Assembly: GCA_963662155.1 (NCBI GenBank)
Contig: OY759261.1
Span: 37,209,022-37,273,021 of the forward strand
Direction of reading: 5' to 3'
Length of the DNA stretch: 64,000 nt
Origin: Lamellibrachia columna
Taxonomy: Eukaryota > Annelida > Polychaeta > Sabellida > Siboglinidae
Below, piece by piece: positions 1 through 13,212 of this stretch; position 1 is the stretch's first letter, and each line of letters opens with the position of its first letter. The notes beneath the pieces are model-generated. The model saw only the letters and a list, made by a program, of their open reading frames with translations. It did no database searches and was not told where the DNA came from. The position numbers and the translations under genes are program-made.

Positions 1-867
1 GCAGCAAAGGTAATGTGGGCGAGGTCCGTCGAGCAGTTGGATGCAGAGTACACTTCCCTGCTTGGTGATGGTGATGCTGCTGTCCTGTCGGCCCTCAAGA
101 CCCTGCAGCCATACGGACCTGAGTGCATCAACCACATCAGTAAGAGGATGTTCCGGGGACTGGAGACGGCAGTAAAGGATTCTAAGACTGCGGTAAGCTG
201 CGGCCTCGGCAAAAAGGGTAAACTTACCCAAGAACGCATGAAGCAGTGGTCGCAGTACTACCGTTGCCAAAACCCGTGATGCCATCTGGGCCATCTACGA
301 ACACAATGTGTCGACACAGGACCAGCCACAACACGACAAGTGTGACGTCGACTGGTGTTGTTGGCAGCAAGCCATGGCTGCTGGCCTCGATCCAGAGGAG
401 AGTAATGGAGAGGGACGACATGACCCACCGCTACCACTACTGCCAAACGACTGCTGCCCTTGTTCGAGCGCCTCACCAAGCCAGACCCGTTGAAACGGTG
501 CATGTCGCTCGGCACATCAAATGCAAACGAGTCGCTGCATTCCCTCGTCAGGAGGAGGGCACCGAAGGCTGTGTTTGCATCAAGAGACACTGTAGAAATT
601 GCATGTGCACTCGGCATTGTCCAATTCAACCGTGGGGGACAGGTTCTGGTGGGTGCTGACACTGCTGTGCTGGACCTACCTGAATCGCCGAACAGCCAGC
701 TGGCTGTTGTTGCAGCCAGTATGGATAGGAGGCGCATCACGCAAGGCATAGAATCAGCAAAAACAGAAACAAAGACCAACGGCAAGAGGAAGGCCCTTAC
801 AGAGCTGCATGCACAGACGGCCAATGCTGAGAGCGAGGGCCATCTGTACAGTGCTGGCGGCTGGTAG
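1..867 (+). pseudogene. Decayed Mutator-like transposase-domain gene, 3' part
   Basis: Three consecutive pieces in shifting frames (about 1-279, 308-440 and 460-867) read as one protein. Recognisable blocks are DGDAAVLSALKTLQPYG, the run ECINHISKRMFRGLE, KGKLTQERMKQWSQYYR, CDVDWC, SLGTSNANESLHSLVRRRAP and FNRGGQ. From memory these match the Mutator-like transposase domain found in large uncharacterised families of invertebrate genomes. The 5' part lies outside the window. At least two frame changes (near 270-308 and 440-470) separate the pieces, so the copy cannot make a full protein. The reading ends at a TAG at 865. The family name is recall; the repair-free block order is seen directly. 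Confidence 0.62.
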
Positions 868-1179
868 ACTGTGTGAAGTGTGAACTCTGACATTTCTGCT
901 CTGCTGTGTTCATCATGACAGAAAATTAGTTTGTGCAGTTTCATTGCAGAACATCACATTATGTTTGTGTTTGATATTATTATAAGCAAAATATGTGATG
1001 CATAGCCATGGTATGTTCATCTGGTATGCTATATTAAACTACATATAATACAAGTTGCTTCTTGAGTAGTTTATAACATATTTGATGTAGACACCTCAGT
1101 AATACCGGCCGTTTTTGTTTTCTCTACATTAATTTTTCGTACAATTCAGTAAATATTACTACATGACAATTATGACATA
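868..1179. other. No gene seen; AT-rich
   Basis: AT-rich sequence after the transposase remnant. It may include that gene's 3' untranslated region. I see no open frame or structure worth calling. Confidence 0.5.
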
Positions 1180-1870
1180 TGTAGATGCATGACATTTGCT
1201 GCAGTTATTTGCAATATTGCAATGCATACATTAATATATTTATGGAGTGGTTAAATATCGTTACCATGCAGACACTTCAACGAAACTTGTCATTTCTGTT
1301 TTTCCGCCCATTTCTCAACATGCGTTTTTTAGTAACTGTTGTTTCTGTAAACTCTATTACAGGAACATTGTGATATGTAGACGCATGAGATTTGCAGCAG
1401 TTGTTGTTAATGTAGCCATGCATACAATAAGATGTTATTACAGTGGTTAGTTATCTGTGATTCTGTACAAATGCAGATACTGCAATGTAAATAGTCGTCT
1501 GTTTCGTTTTTTTCGAATTTTTTCGACATATTTGTAGCACATATTGATTGTATAAACATTATTACAAGAAAACTATTACATGCACATGCATGGCATTTTG
1601 TAGTTATTCCCAGTATTGCAGGGCACACAATAAGATGTGTTTTAGGATGGTCAGTGATATATATCATGTCAACATATCAACTTTACAAAACATGTTTTAG
1701 TTTTTTTGCGTTTTTCTCAACATTGTATATTTGGCATATGTTCCGTACGGAAAAAACCGAAACAAGAAAACTATAAAAGATACAGTAATGAAATTTTCAA
1801 CAGTTGTTCCCTGTATTTTAGAACATAAAATAAGGTGGTTTTGAATATTGTCAGATTATATGGGGTGGTG
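1180..1870. repeat. Degenerate ~200 bp tandem repeat, about four copies
   Basis: A recurring block of the form GC-AGTT-TT--ATTGCA---CA-ACAATAAGATG appears near 1190, 1388, 1588 and 1791, a spacing close to 200 bases. Each copy carries a TT-CGTTTTTCTCAACAT-like stretch further along. Divergence is high and there is no long open frame. It could be the terminal array of a non-autonomous element or an old satellite. Confidence 0.6.
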
Positions 1871-3020
1871 GTATCCAATGACAACGAAACAAAATTGTCT
1901 TGCTACAATATAAAATTATGTTACGTTTGGTCATAGAATGTTGAAAATACATAATCAATCACCTAAAACACCCTTGTTGTATATAATAACCATCCTAGTT
2001 GCCATATATTGCAAAATAATCAATGTGGGATTAATATATTTCTCAGAATATTGATTATTGGAAACGTATGCCAATTTTTACAGGATTTTCGGTTACCATG
2101 GCAACCATTATGCAAATGAGCTGTAATTTCATATTTTGTCTTATTTTCACACAATAAACAAGTGTTGCAAATTTGGTCATGCTCGGTCAGCCTAGGTGCT
2201 TGACTACAATACATTTATTGTATTTAATTTAAATTTTCAGTTAAACGTGTTTTCCAATTCGTGTGTGTGCCTTGCCTGTGTACATAGGTACCCACGTACA
2301 TGCATAAACGCGCCTCAAGAACATGCATGCATGCATGCATGCGACTCAAGAACAAGTTGACGTCCACTGATTTAACATCGATTGGCATGTTTTCGTGTTC
2401 ACTTGTTGCATGGGGAAAATAACTTCAAACATGGCTATAAAGTGTAGGTAATTTAAATCTCCTTAATCAACTGATTTAGCCCATCGCGAATCCGGTTCTT
2501 TGATGTCCAAATATGTAGTGTGTGAATAGTTTAAGTAATATCCGCAGTCTGCTTAATAAAAAAGTGTGTACTTTTGTTAAAGTCGTCGAAAGAATATGTT
2601 TCGATTGTTAGATCGTGAAAATATAGCGAAACCTACACTCTGGTCAAAATGGATAAACAATGTCAGTTTGTTAGTTGCCATCGACTTATTGGCGACCGAT
2701 TGCCATAAATGATTGTCATACTTATACATCAGACACGGGTTATTCTCCAATTTAGATCGATCAATCGGTTAAAGTTAGGGTTTTGGCTAGATACTGGGTT
2801 ATGATGAGGGAATCCTAACTTGTTGATTGACCTGCCGTTTCCCAAGACCCAATGTACATAAATGCTGAGGCGTAAGACAACAATGCCACCTAGCTGAAAT
2901 TTACATAATTTATATGTTCTTTACGTATCAATATGTATCAGACAAATAAAGAAACTACCTAATTTATAAAAAGATCTGGCAAGGGAAGCGCCCAGTAGTC
3001 ATGCCAGAAAGGACAACATC
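1871..3020. other. No gene seen; short (GCAT)n tract
   Basis: AT-rich non-coding sequence. The only simple structure I see is a (GCAT)n run at about 2322-2342. Short open frames here show no conserved motif. Confidence 0.5.
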
Positions 3021-3759
3021 TTGAAGAAACTACGGCACACTATGGGTAGAAGGGATCAAACAAATGCTACCAAGAATACCCGAAGGATTAAGCTACGATG
3101 GATGTCGGACGGAATGGTTCTACGCACGTCGAGTGGTGGTGGAACAAAGAAGATTGTCGTACCGAAAAACGCTGACAACAAGTACATACTAAAAAAAGGA
3201 AAACCCTTTTCTTCCCGGAGGGAAAATCAACAACAGGAAGATTGGAAGAGTTTGACTGCTCAGTGTTGGATTATAATAAAGGTACAATGCCGAAATGACA
3301 AAACTGGAAGGTTGTTTCCGCTTTTATATATCCTCTGTCAAGGAGACAACAGCAGAGGACAGTGACAGCTTGCCAGACATAATCGGGGTACCGAAAAGAA
3401 CACCTCACCGCAGAATGCGACCTCATTACAAAATTATGCAATTGAGCCAGCAAGCACACAATTATACTGTAACATTTACGTCTGATTCTGCGGAACAGAA
3501 CCCATGTGGAAGTTATTCACAATGCAGTAACGACATTACACATTACCAAATGGACGAAGACGTCTTGTTCAAATCAGTGGTCGACAATGATGTTCTTTGG
3601 CCAAGCGTTTGTCGATGGCCCAGATGTTTTGGACGAGCTTCGTCAAATTTCAATACAGGTTTTGAGAACACAATGGCTACATTCGATGAATTCCAAACAT
3701 GCATAGCAGACGGTGCAACGAACAACTTGCACAAGGAACGTCAATCAACAGCAAATTAA
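3021..3759 (+). pseudogene. Decayed protein-coding remnant, unknown family
   Basis: Two overlapping frames look like one former protein split by a frame change near 3290. The first gives RIKLRWMSDGMV, a Gly-rich GGGTKKIVV and then, in another frame, FFPEGKSTTG. The second continues CFRFYISSVKETTAEDSDSLPD. Alternating hydrophobic and acidic blocks suggest true former coding sequence. I recall a similar arrangement ahead of HECT-related domains in uncharacterised expanded invertebrate families, but no HECT catalytic region is visible here. Function is not assigned. Confidence 0.35.
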
Positions 3760-4465
3760 TATGTCGCACTACTCTATACAATATTATTGATATCAATTTG
3801 AAATTAAAAGTTATCCTCTACAACATGTTTAATTTTATTGTGAAAATTAGGTAAATATCCAAGTAAGAAACTTGCTTAAATAGCTACAATAGGTATGTTG
3901 TATAGGTAATATTTAAGTAATCTCGCTAGGCCTGTTGTACTGCCATACGCGGATGTCATTTTTTTATTGAGCTGTGGCAGTGTTAGGAAGAGTAGCATTG
4001 ACTGCACAGAATTGTAGGTGAATCCATATGTTCTCGCGTTGGTATTACTGACTATTATGAGGGGGGTAATGACTAACGACTTTAAACTTCACCTTCTGGT
4101 CCTTGACACGACCACCTGTTGAAGAAGGTATCATATTACCCGGGTGCTGACCGCCTCATCATCACCGCGTTATCACAGCTATATATGTCCCTTGCAGTTC
4201 GGTCAACCACACGTTGCCATTAAAAAGCTTCTCGGGTGTCGACCCCGACCTACTGTCCAGCTTTGTGACACATTGAGCCATGTCTACCTATGAAGTATCG
4301 GGTTAGAAGTCTCAAATCTCAAATAGTTTCACTCCAAACAGCCCAATCTTGGCTAACAAAAGACTTTGTGGTGGTCTGTGCACATGTGCTGTGGGTATTA
4401 CATAAAACAACTAAACATCTAAGCTCATAACTTAAATGTTGGTCAAAAGGTTATTCATTTATTTT
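3760..4465. other. No gene seen
   Basis: Non-coding, moderately AT-rich. I see no repeat or open frame that I can support. Confidence 0.5.
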
Positions 4466-4740
4466 TGGGTTGGTGTATGTGAGCCGTCGCTGTCATGCCT
4501 CACACTCCAATGACAGCTCTCATACACTAGTTTAGCTTAATGTTAGGTAGTTTTGAATAAGTAGGTTTGGTGTGTGGAAACTGTTGCTGTCATGCCTCAT
4601 ACTACACAGACAGCTTCCACACACTAGTTTAAGTAAATGTCCGTTGAAAGTGTTGAATATGCTTGGTTCGGTGTATGGAAACTGTCCTTGTCATGCCTCG
4701 CACTTAATAGACAGAACATATCCAGCCAAAGTTGGAATTT
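4466..4740. repeat. Three ~98 bp tandem units, two forming hairpins
   Basis: Units begin near 4470, 4567 and 4667, each with a GGTGTRTGKRARCYGT---TGTCATGCCTC-like core. In unit 1 TGTATGTGAGC near 4474 pairs with the reverse arm near 4515-4527. In unit 2 TGTGTGGAAACTGT (4571-4584) pairs with ACAGCTTCCACACA (4610-4623) with one mismatch. Unit 3 has lost its closing arm. The first two are followed by CACTAGTTTA. Confidence 0.65.
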
Positions 4741-5061
4741 CACATTAAAAAAGGGCAGAATGTCTAAGGGATTTCACGTGACACAAAATGGTTCCTATGT
4801 TACAGCTACGTTGTACATACTCCTGTGACAAATGTTTTTAAAACATAATTTTAAAGCATAAATTGTACGTGGCCTGACTCTACAGCGGCATCTAGTTGGG
4901 GTTCATTTCGACTGGAGATAAACCATTCACACGAAATACATCTAAACAATTTTTTTCACAATTCATGTTGTATTATGTATTACTGTAATACATTTACCGA
5001 CAGAAATTGTGGGAATTTGAGCTATTTATAAAGCTATTTAAGTCATTCTACCGTGATTATT
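4741..5061. other. No gene seen
   Basis: Non-coding AT-rich sequence between the hairpin array and the inverted-repeat element. Confidence 0.5.
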
Positions 5062-6380
5062 TGTAGGGGAGACTGGGGTTAGTTGTTATAATTTTCAGTT
5101 AAATTCACTTTTTGTAAAAAGTATGTTAGATGCATTATTTCTGTCAACGTATACATTACATTTATTATTCGTGTTAATACCATGTACCATACCATTGATA
5201 TTCCGTATTGTAATTAGGTAGATGTGTCAAGTTTCCCAAGGGTGGTCGACTGTAACAACGACCGTAAGCGGGGCAAGTTGTTACAACATGCGGAGAACGT
5301 TGTTACAGCAAAGCACACGTGGATCGCAAAGCAACTGTCACTCGTACATGTTACTGGTATTACATTAATTGGATTATACACACACCTATACATCTTATAC
5401 ACAGTGTGCATATGTGTATTCACAGGTTCATATATTTAGCTTTTTATCTTTAGTTACTAAAGGGCACTCATCCCCCGTTTTTCTTACAAAACAATAAATT
5501 GTGAATGGAATATAAATTATAGAAAGGAGTATGAAATAGTGAATGGCAATATATTTGTAATGAGACTTCTACTTGATAGAATGATATGCACACGTACGCA
5601 CTCACGCACATGCACAAGAACACCCACATTTCAACGTACATGTGTATCATGCAATATTTATCAATTGCTCAAATAGGGTTGTGCCATAACAAACGTTAAC
5701 AAAATGTATCAAGATTGCCATCCAAGGCAAAACACCCACACGGCAAGTGGATAAGAAAGACATTGTCTTATCGAGAGTCCACAAAATGTTCATAACCCGC
5801 TCTTCTGAGATATTTGTTAATTTCGTTTGACGCTGCTAGCATTTACAGTACTTGTTATAAATCAATACCCTAGGCTTCACAAGTGAAATGAAGCATTCAC
5901 ACGTCGTGGTTAAATTATTCTTTCGCACATAACTCGCTGGTTGAGCCATCGGTACCAGCCGCCCCGAGCATTGTTACAGTTGCAACAACTTACCCCAATA
6001 CAATTGTAACAACTTGCCCTAAACACAATTTTTGCAGTTGAGCGCACGTGGACGATAACAAATCCTGAATTTCAGTTTAACTTCCACTTGGCATAACCCC
6101 TTATACTATATAGCAGACATGTTTAAAGTTTCATTCACTAGACATACAAAGTTTTAGGTGGTTAAAAAGACATGTTTGGCCACACCTCGATAATTTCGTC
6201 TTCATAATTCCCGATTTGTGGACAGTATGTCTGATGGTGGACTTCCAACCAACTATTGTCGATGGTATCTCCATATGTGTGCTATGTTTTCATGAAACAA
6301 CTATGTCACAACTAGTGATGTAATCTTAGTGAATGTGATTAAAGTTGACAACTATTCCCCTAGCCCCGGTCTCCCCTACA
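5062..6380. mobile_element. Non-autonomous DNA element with terminal inverted repeats
   Basis: The left end reads TGTAGGGGAGACTGGGGTTA (5062-5081). The right end, read on the minus strand from 6380, starts TGTAGGGGAGACCGGGGCTA, so the termini are near-identical inverted repeats. Internal motifs GGGCAAGTTGTTACAAC (about 5273) and CAACTTACCCCAATACAATTGTAACAACTTGCCC (split: CAACAACTTACCCC near 5987 and GTAACAACTTGCCC near 6006) recur in both orientations. No transposase is encoded. A clear target duplication could not be fixed. A LINE 3' end at 5695-5850 is nested inside. Confidence 0.68.
5695..5850 (-). mobile_element. 5'-truncated LINE-B 3' end
   Basis: The stretch GGCAAGTGGATAAGAAAGAC followed by TTATCGAGAGTCCA and GCTCTTCTGAGATAT matches the 3' terminus of the longer LINE-B copy at 47088-47280. 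A damaged AACAAAATGTATCAAGATT tail precedes it, equivalent to the AAATCTTGTT tail seen on the minus strand of the other copies. Confidence 0.7.
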
Positions 6381-6599
6381 AAATATAAGTTGAATAGCAC
6401 TGGTTTGTTACTGGCGGCTGGCCCATTCCCTAGCCGATTCTACATAAATACCATGAGCAGTGAAAGAAATTGTTGTGCTACTAATATTAGCAGCAACGAG
6501 TTGGGTCTCATTTCGATGAAACCCATTGTTGTTTATGTCTGGGAAACAGAGAAACCATACCTACGGAACACTGTAGATGAAGTTGTAAATTCGTGCTAG

Positions 6600-6720
6600 T
6601 GAAATACGACAAGAACATGCTTCCTTCTACACATAGATGAGAAAATTGTTGGACTCTCGATAAGCCAATGGCTTCCTTGTCCACTTGCCATGGACTGGAA
6701 TTGCTGTCGTAAAACACGAA
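6600..6720 (+). mobile_element. 5'-truncated LINE-B 3' end, opposite orientation
   Basis: CTACACATAGATGAGAAAAT, TTGTTGGACTCTCGATAAGC and CAATGGCTTCCTTGTCCACT are the reverse complement of 47142-47212. This copy therefore points to the plus strand. Only about 100 bases are left. Confidence 0.75.
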
Positions 6721-7046
6721 GCGGTGCCAATAAGTACCGATTAGTCAGTCATATGCCGAAATTTCAGCGTATCGCATTCCCGGACTTGGTTAAGTTCACG
6801 GCAGATTGTTTAACCCTTGAGGTACTGCGGTGGCCGACTGAAGAGCGATAACACAACGGAGATATTAGAGAATCAGACAGAGGATTGTCAAAAAGGGCTC
6901 GACTAACACCAGAAAATGTAATCGATGGTACAGGACGAAGAAGAGATGGAGAATAGAAAATGAGGAATTATTAACGCAAAGACAAAGACAGTAATTTCAA
7001 GAACATGACATGGAACTAAGTTTTCTACATATGTTGTACTGGTATT

Positions 7047-7084
<38 letters not shown>

Positions 7085-7304
7085 ATAGCACGTAGTTAAT
7101 ACCTGGTCACATGTACGACGGCCTATCAGTGTTTGTTGTGCATAAAATAGTATTTATCGTTTTTCTTACTCTTTTTCTGAACACAGCAGTAGAAGCGTAT
7201 GGTTAAATGGTTCCTAAAACAACGTTGGCTATGAATCGAATTTCCTACTTCCGTAGCGTACGATTTTTACTGCTGTGATTATAATAGTTTGCCCTTCTAC
7301 ACAC
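6721..7304. other. No gene; (AT)17 microsatellite at 7049-7082
   Basis: Non-coding. A pure (AT)n tract occupies 7049-7082. No other structure is supported. Confidence 0.6.
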
Positions 7305-7400
7305 TTATGGGGTGTTCGTTGTTGTAAACGCAACGAGCCATCCCCTGACGAATGTAATCTTAGTGAATGTGATTAATGTTGACAACTACTCCACCTGCAC
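7305..7400. repeat. Fragment related to the right end of the 5062-6380 element
   Basis: GTAATCTTAGTGAATGTGAT followed by TAATGTTGACAACTACTCC matches GTAATCTTAGTGAATGTGAT-TAAAGTTGACAACTATTCC at 6321-6358. It is a second diverged copy of the subterminal sequence, without a recognisable terminus. Confidence 0.65.
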
Positions 7401-7494
7401 AAGCAGTAAGACGGTATTCCGTAGTATCGGGGAACTGTTTACACAGGTTATCACAAAGTGTTGTACCCTTTTTATGAATTGCACAAAAACCCAA

Positions 7495-7612
7495 CAAACA
7501 AGTTTAACAAGATTTGTTAACATGATTTAACAAGATTATCATCCCAAACAACAAGTTCTAGATGGCAAGTGGACAAGGAAGCCATTTGCTTATCGAGAGT
7601 CCAACTCAGGAT
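7495..7612 (-). mobile_element. 5'-truncated LINE-B 3' end
   Basis: TTTAACAAGATT units (7503-7540) are followed by AACAACAAGTTCTAGATGGC and AAGTGGACAAGGAAGCCATT, then TTATCGAGAGTCCAAC. This is the 3' end of LINE-B read on the minus strand, with its (AAATCTTGTT)n tail. About 110 bases are left. Confidence 0.75.
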
Positions 7613-8143
7613 TCAGAGTGCCGCCGCAGGTACTTTGCCGCCACTGCCGTAACCTGCCGCCACTTTTTTGAGCACCTAACCTCATACGGGGCGCCATATA
7701 TAGGTGTCAAGACAGTGCATTACATTTGTTGTATTTGTATATTGAAATTGTAATTGTGTTAGTCCATCAGGTAATTATAGTTATGCTTAGTGTGTTATCG
7801 ACATTCCTTGTAGTGTCGGGTCCCTGGGAAGGGCGAGTCCCTAGGAAGGGCGATCAGCCAGGCAATTCCAATGCTGAGGTCGATGACTGTCACGACGCGG
7901 CCGCAGATGTGTTGTCGGGAGACAAGCCGGGATAAAAGATTCGTTCCACGAAGGACGGGACCGATGTGTTGTCGGCGGATAAGCCGGGCCTGCAGTGAGT
8001 GATACAAGATTCGTTCCATGTGGGACGAGACCTAGTCGTCCTGTGAGGGGATTCAATCGTATGAATTGCTTATCGGTGTACATATCGACATAGGGTTTGT
8101 TTAAACCGGACTTTATATTAGGTCCTCTGTATTATGATATTGG
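7613..8143. repeat. Two ~63 bp tandem copies in otherwise gene-free sequence
   Basis: GATGTGTTGTCGG, RAYAAGCCGGG and AAGATTCGTTCCA occur at about 7907-7970 and again at 7970-8031. Upstream GGGTCCCTGGGAAGGGCGAG and AGTCCCTAGGAAGGGCGA form another short duplication (7818-7851). The stretch is GC-richer than its surroundings and could be a fragment of an LTR, but no partner copy is in the window. Confidence 0.5.
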
Positions 8144-8555
<412 letters not shown>

Positions 8556-8594
8556 ATATATATATATATATATATATTCTCGGATCAGTATATC

Positions 8595-9500
8595 CGAGCG
8601 ATTACCCTTCCCTGCATACACAATACCATTACCCAATAATATACTATCCATGCAGTGATTCGATATCGTGAATACCAAACGTAACATCGGTATAGTCACA
8701 AATCAAGTACTATTACAGATCAGCCACGCCCTTCTACCATGTCAGACCCATTCCACGACATAATAACTTCTAAAACATCGATTATTACGAAATTATCACA
8801 TACATGCAATTAAACAGAGTATAACATTTATATACCTCTGGGTAATATCTTCTGCGACTAAGGTATCTCACGCGACAACCGTAACAGCAAATCTGCAGCC
8901 CTCATTGACTGGCTCACGTTACTGGTCAGCTCTCGTTACTTCAAATGCGGACACCGCATAAACTGAATGATTAGAGCCCCATCTCTGTTTTCTCATAACT
9001 TTCTCGATTCTCCCCTGTATCCGTTCTCACCGCGGACAAAACCCCCTATCTCCAACATGTGACCTCCACACAAAATAACGGTAATCTCACTTAATTAACC
9101 CGTCCTATAGGTAAGATAATCAATCAATATGTCTCGAACCACCCATTTTAGCATCCTTCCCATATGCTTTGAAATTACTCCATATATAGTTACACCGGAA
9201 CCAATATGTATACATATATAACCACTTGAATCGCCTTAAAATTAACATCATTTTAATCGTAAATCCTACCTACCTACCGTAAGCCACAGTTCCATACAGG
9301 TAACCGCGCAATATCAAACCTCAAGTCAACTATGTCCACCTTTACAGTATTGCGTAACCCCTGACTATTACTACCAAGGTAAACACTTTCCCAAAATACT
9401 TGTCACCCGGATATGCACACAGCATATATTCTTTTCAAAATCACCGGTCACACATCTTAAAGTTCTCAAACCCCAAAATCTTGACATACATCAGCACTGT
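8595..9500. other. No gene seen
   Basis: Non-coding sequence between the hairpin and the next repeat module. I find no supported open frame or array. Confidence 0.5.
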
Positions 9501-10146
9501 ATATGACATCAGCTGTTCAATCTATAGCATCAACACCTGTTTTGGTAGGTTGTTTATTTATACAGTATGAATATCTACTCCACTTTTCCTTCCCAGCACC
9601 GCCTCTAGTAACAATAAACATAATACTTTGACCTATTTTCGTCTCAAGAAACACCCCTAGCGACCAAATATGCATTAGCATTCACCTATTTTCCTGCAGA
9701 GATGCGCCTCTAGCGGCCAAACAGGTAATAGCTTGACATATTTTCATTTATAACGTCCCTAGTAACAACAAACATAATACTTTGACCTATTTTTCTAACA
9801 AGAAGCATCTCTAGCGTCAAAATAGGTAATAGTTTGACCTATTTTCCTTCCAAGCAGCGCCTCTAGTAACAACAAGCCTAATTATTTCACCTATTTACCT
9901 CTCAAGCAGCACTTCTAGCGACGGAATAGGTATTAACATTGACCCTTATTTCCTTTCAAGCAACGCGTCTAGCTTCCTAATAAGTATTAGCTCGATTTGT
10001 TTTCCTTTCAAACAGTACCTCTAGTAATAATAAACATAATACGTTGACGTATTTTTCTGCAAAGAAGCGCATCTAGCGTCCAAACAAGTAATAGCTTGAC
10101 TATTTTCCTTTCAAGTAGAGCCGTTAGCGTTCAAATAGGTAATAGC
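9500..10146 (+). repeat. Module M1 (~52 bp) array with its flanking module
   Basis: 9505-9590 (GACATCAGCTGTTCAATCTA, CACCTGTTTTGGTAGGTTGT, CAGTATGAATAT) is the inverse of 32285-32375. It leads into degenerate units GACCTATTTTCCTTCCAAGC / GCGCCTCTAGYRACMA / AATATGTATTAAC-T that repeat to 10146. The unit spacing is about 52 bases, measured best at 30384, 30436, 30489, 30541 and 30591. Gypsy-1 is inserted in this array at 10147. Confidence 0.75.
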
Positions 10147-10318
10147 TGTTAGAATATGTGCATTCTGATAGTCCGATATAATTCAGACGCGCAACAAGTT
10201 ATGTACGTTATATAATGCCATGCGCAGAGAGCAGTTGCGACATCACCACCACGCCACGCTGGTTAATAAATTTGGGTCTCTGATCATAAAGGATTGATCT
10301 AGTACGAGAATTCAAACA
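10147..10318 (+). repeat. Gypsy-1 5' LTR
   Basis: 172 bases from TGTTAGAATATG to ATTCAAACA. It starts TG and ends CA, and is directly followed by the TGGTGTC primer-binding site. It differs from the 3' LTR at three sites. Confidence 0.93.
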
Positions 10319-10412
10319 TGGTGTCAGAAAGTTCGTAGGACGGGTGAATGTCGAACTCGGTAGCACCAGGGAAGCAGGTGAGAACACACTAGAAGTTGCC
10401 TGTGTGAGCAAA

Positions 10413-10861
10413 ATGGAGAAATATATGATCCCATCCCAACTTCCCTCGACGGGCAATTTGCCGGAGCAATAGGCTCGCTTCAAAAAGCAGTTTAAAAAGT
10501 TCCTCGATGCGAGCGAGAAGTCAGAGATAAAGCGAAAATAGCAATGCTATTGCGCACAATTGGTGATAAGGGTAACGACATCTTTGACAATTTATCGTTC
10601 GAGGCGGATGCGCAGCCAACGTTTGTTGACGTCTTGGAAAAATTCGATCAGTTTTGCAAGCCGCGTGTAAGCGTGTTCACAGCAAGGCACCAGTTTTTAA
10701 CTATGAAACAGAATACTCGGTCTATCGATGAGTTTCTGACGGCATTAAAGAAGAAGGTTCGAGAGTGCACGTTTGGAGACTTAACCGACGATATGGTGTT
10801 GCATGCATTGACGCTGGGACTCGATCGAGAAAGGACGAGGCGAAGGTTATTTGATAGGGAG
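10413..10861 (+). pseudogene. Gypsy-1 gag, N-terminal part
   Basis: From an ATG at 10413 the frame gives MEKYMIPSQLPSTGNLPEQ and then a TAG. After a small frame change the capsid-like region continues from about 10544 (AMLLRTIGDKGNDIFDNLSF, TARHQFLTMKQ, SIDEFLTALKKKVREC, FGDLTDDMVLHALTLGL). This is the usual gypsy Gag pattern, the region before the zinc knuckles. It is cut at 10861 by an insertion and resumes at about 12715. Confidence 0.8.
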
Positions 10862-12714
<1,853 letters not shown>

Positions 12715-13212
12715 GTCGCTATATTTGAAACGGAAAATCTCAATTTGGATAAAGCTATCGGAATATGTCGATTAGCTGAGGACACAGAAGTTGAGATGAA
12801 AAAGTTACATTTGAACGAAGAGGTTAGCGCACCGTATAGGCAGAAGCGAAAGAATCGTACAAAGGTCACGAGGGGCCACACACCGCGAAAGAGCGCGAAT
12901 TACGTTCGCGAAAAGGCTGGACGTAGAAGCGGCGAGAATTACGTTCACGTAAAGGCTGGACGTAAAACCGGCGAGAATTACATTCACGGATTGGCATGTC
13001 GTCGATGTGGCACTTCCCACCTTGCGAAGCAATGCCCGGAGTTGGGTTAGGAATGTTACGCCTGCAAAAAGAAGAACCACTTCTCAAAGTTTTGCAGAAC
13101 AAATCAAGTCCATCTAATCAGGGAAGACAGCGAATCAGACATCCTCCATATCAAAGTTGATAATATCGAGCACAAGCTGTTAGCTACTGTCAACGTTCTG
13201 ACAGAGAGGCAG
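12715..13212 (+). pseudogene. Gypsy-1 gag, C-terminal part with zinc knuckles
   Basis: The frame from about 12715 resumes capsid (ENLNLDKAIGICRLAE), then a basic linker with two copies of a 20-residue GENYVHVKAGRK-like unit, and a first zinc knuckle CRRCGTSHLAKQC. A TAG at 13048-13050 interrupts the frame. The second knuckle CYACKKKNHFSKFC lies directly after it. Two zinc knuckles are usual for this gypsy group. Confidence 0.82.

Noticed and set aside
258..944. 228-codon minus-strand frame opposite the transposase remnant
   Set aside because: It is the complement of the plus-strand transposase coding sequence, which carries the recognisable motifs.
2322..2342. (GCAT)n as a regulatory palindrome cluster
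   Set aside because: Simple tetranucleotide repeat; no other support.
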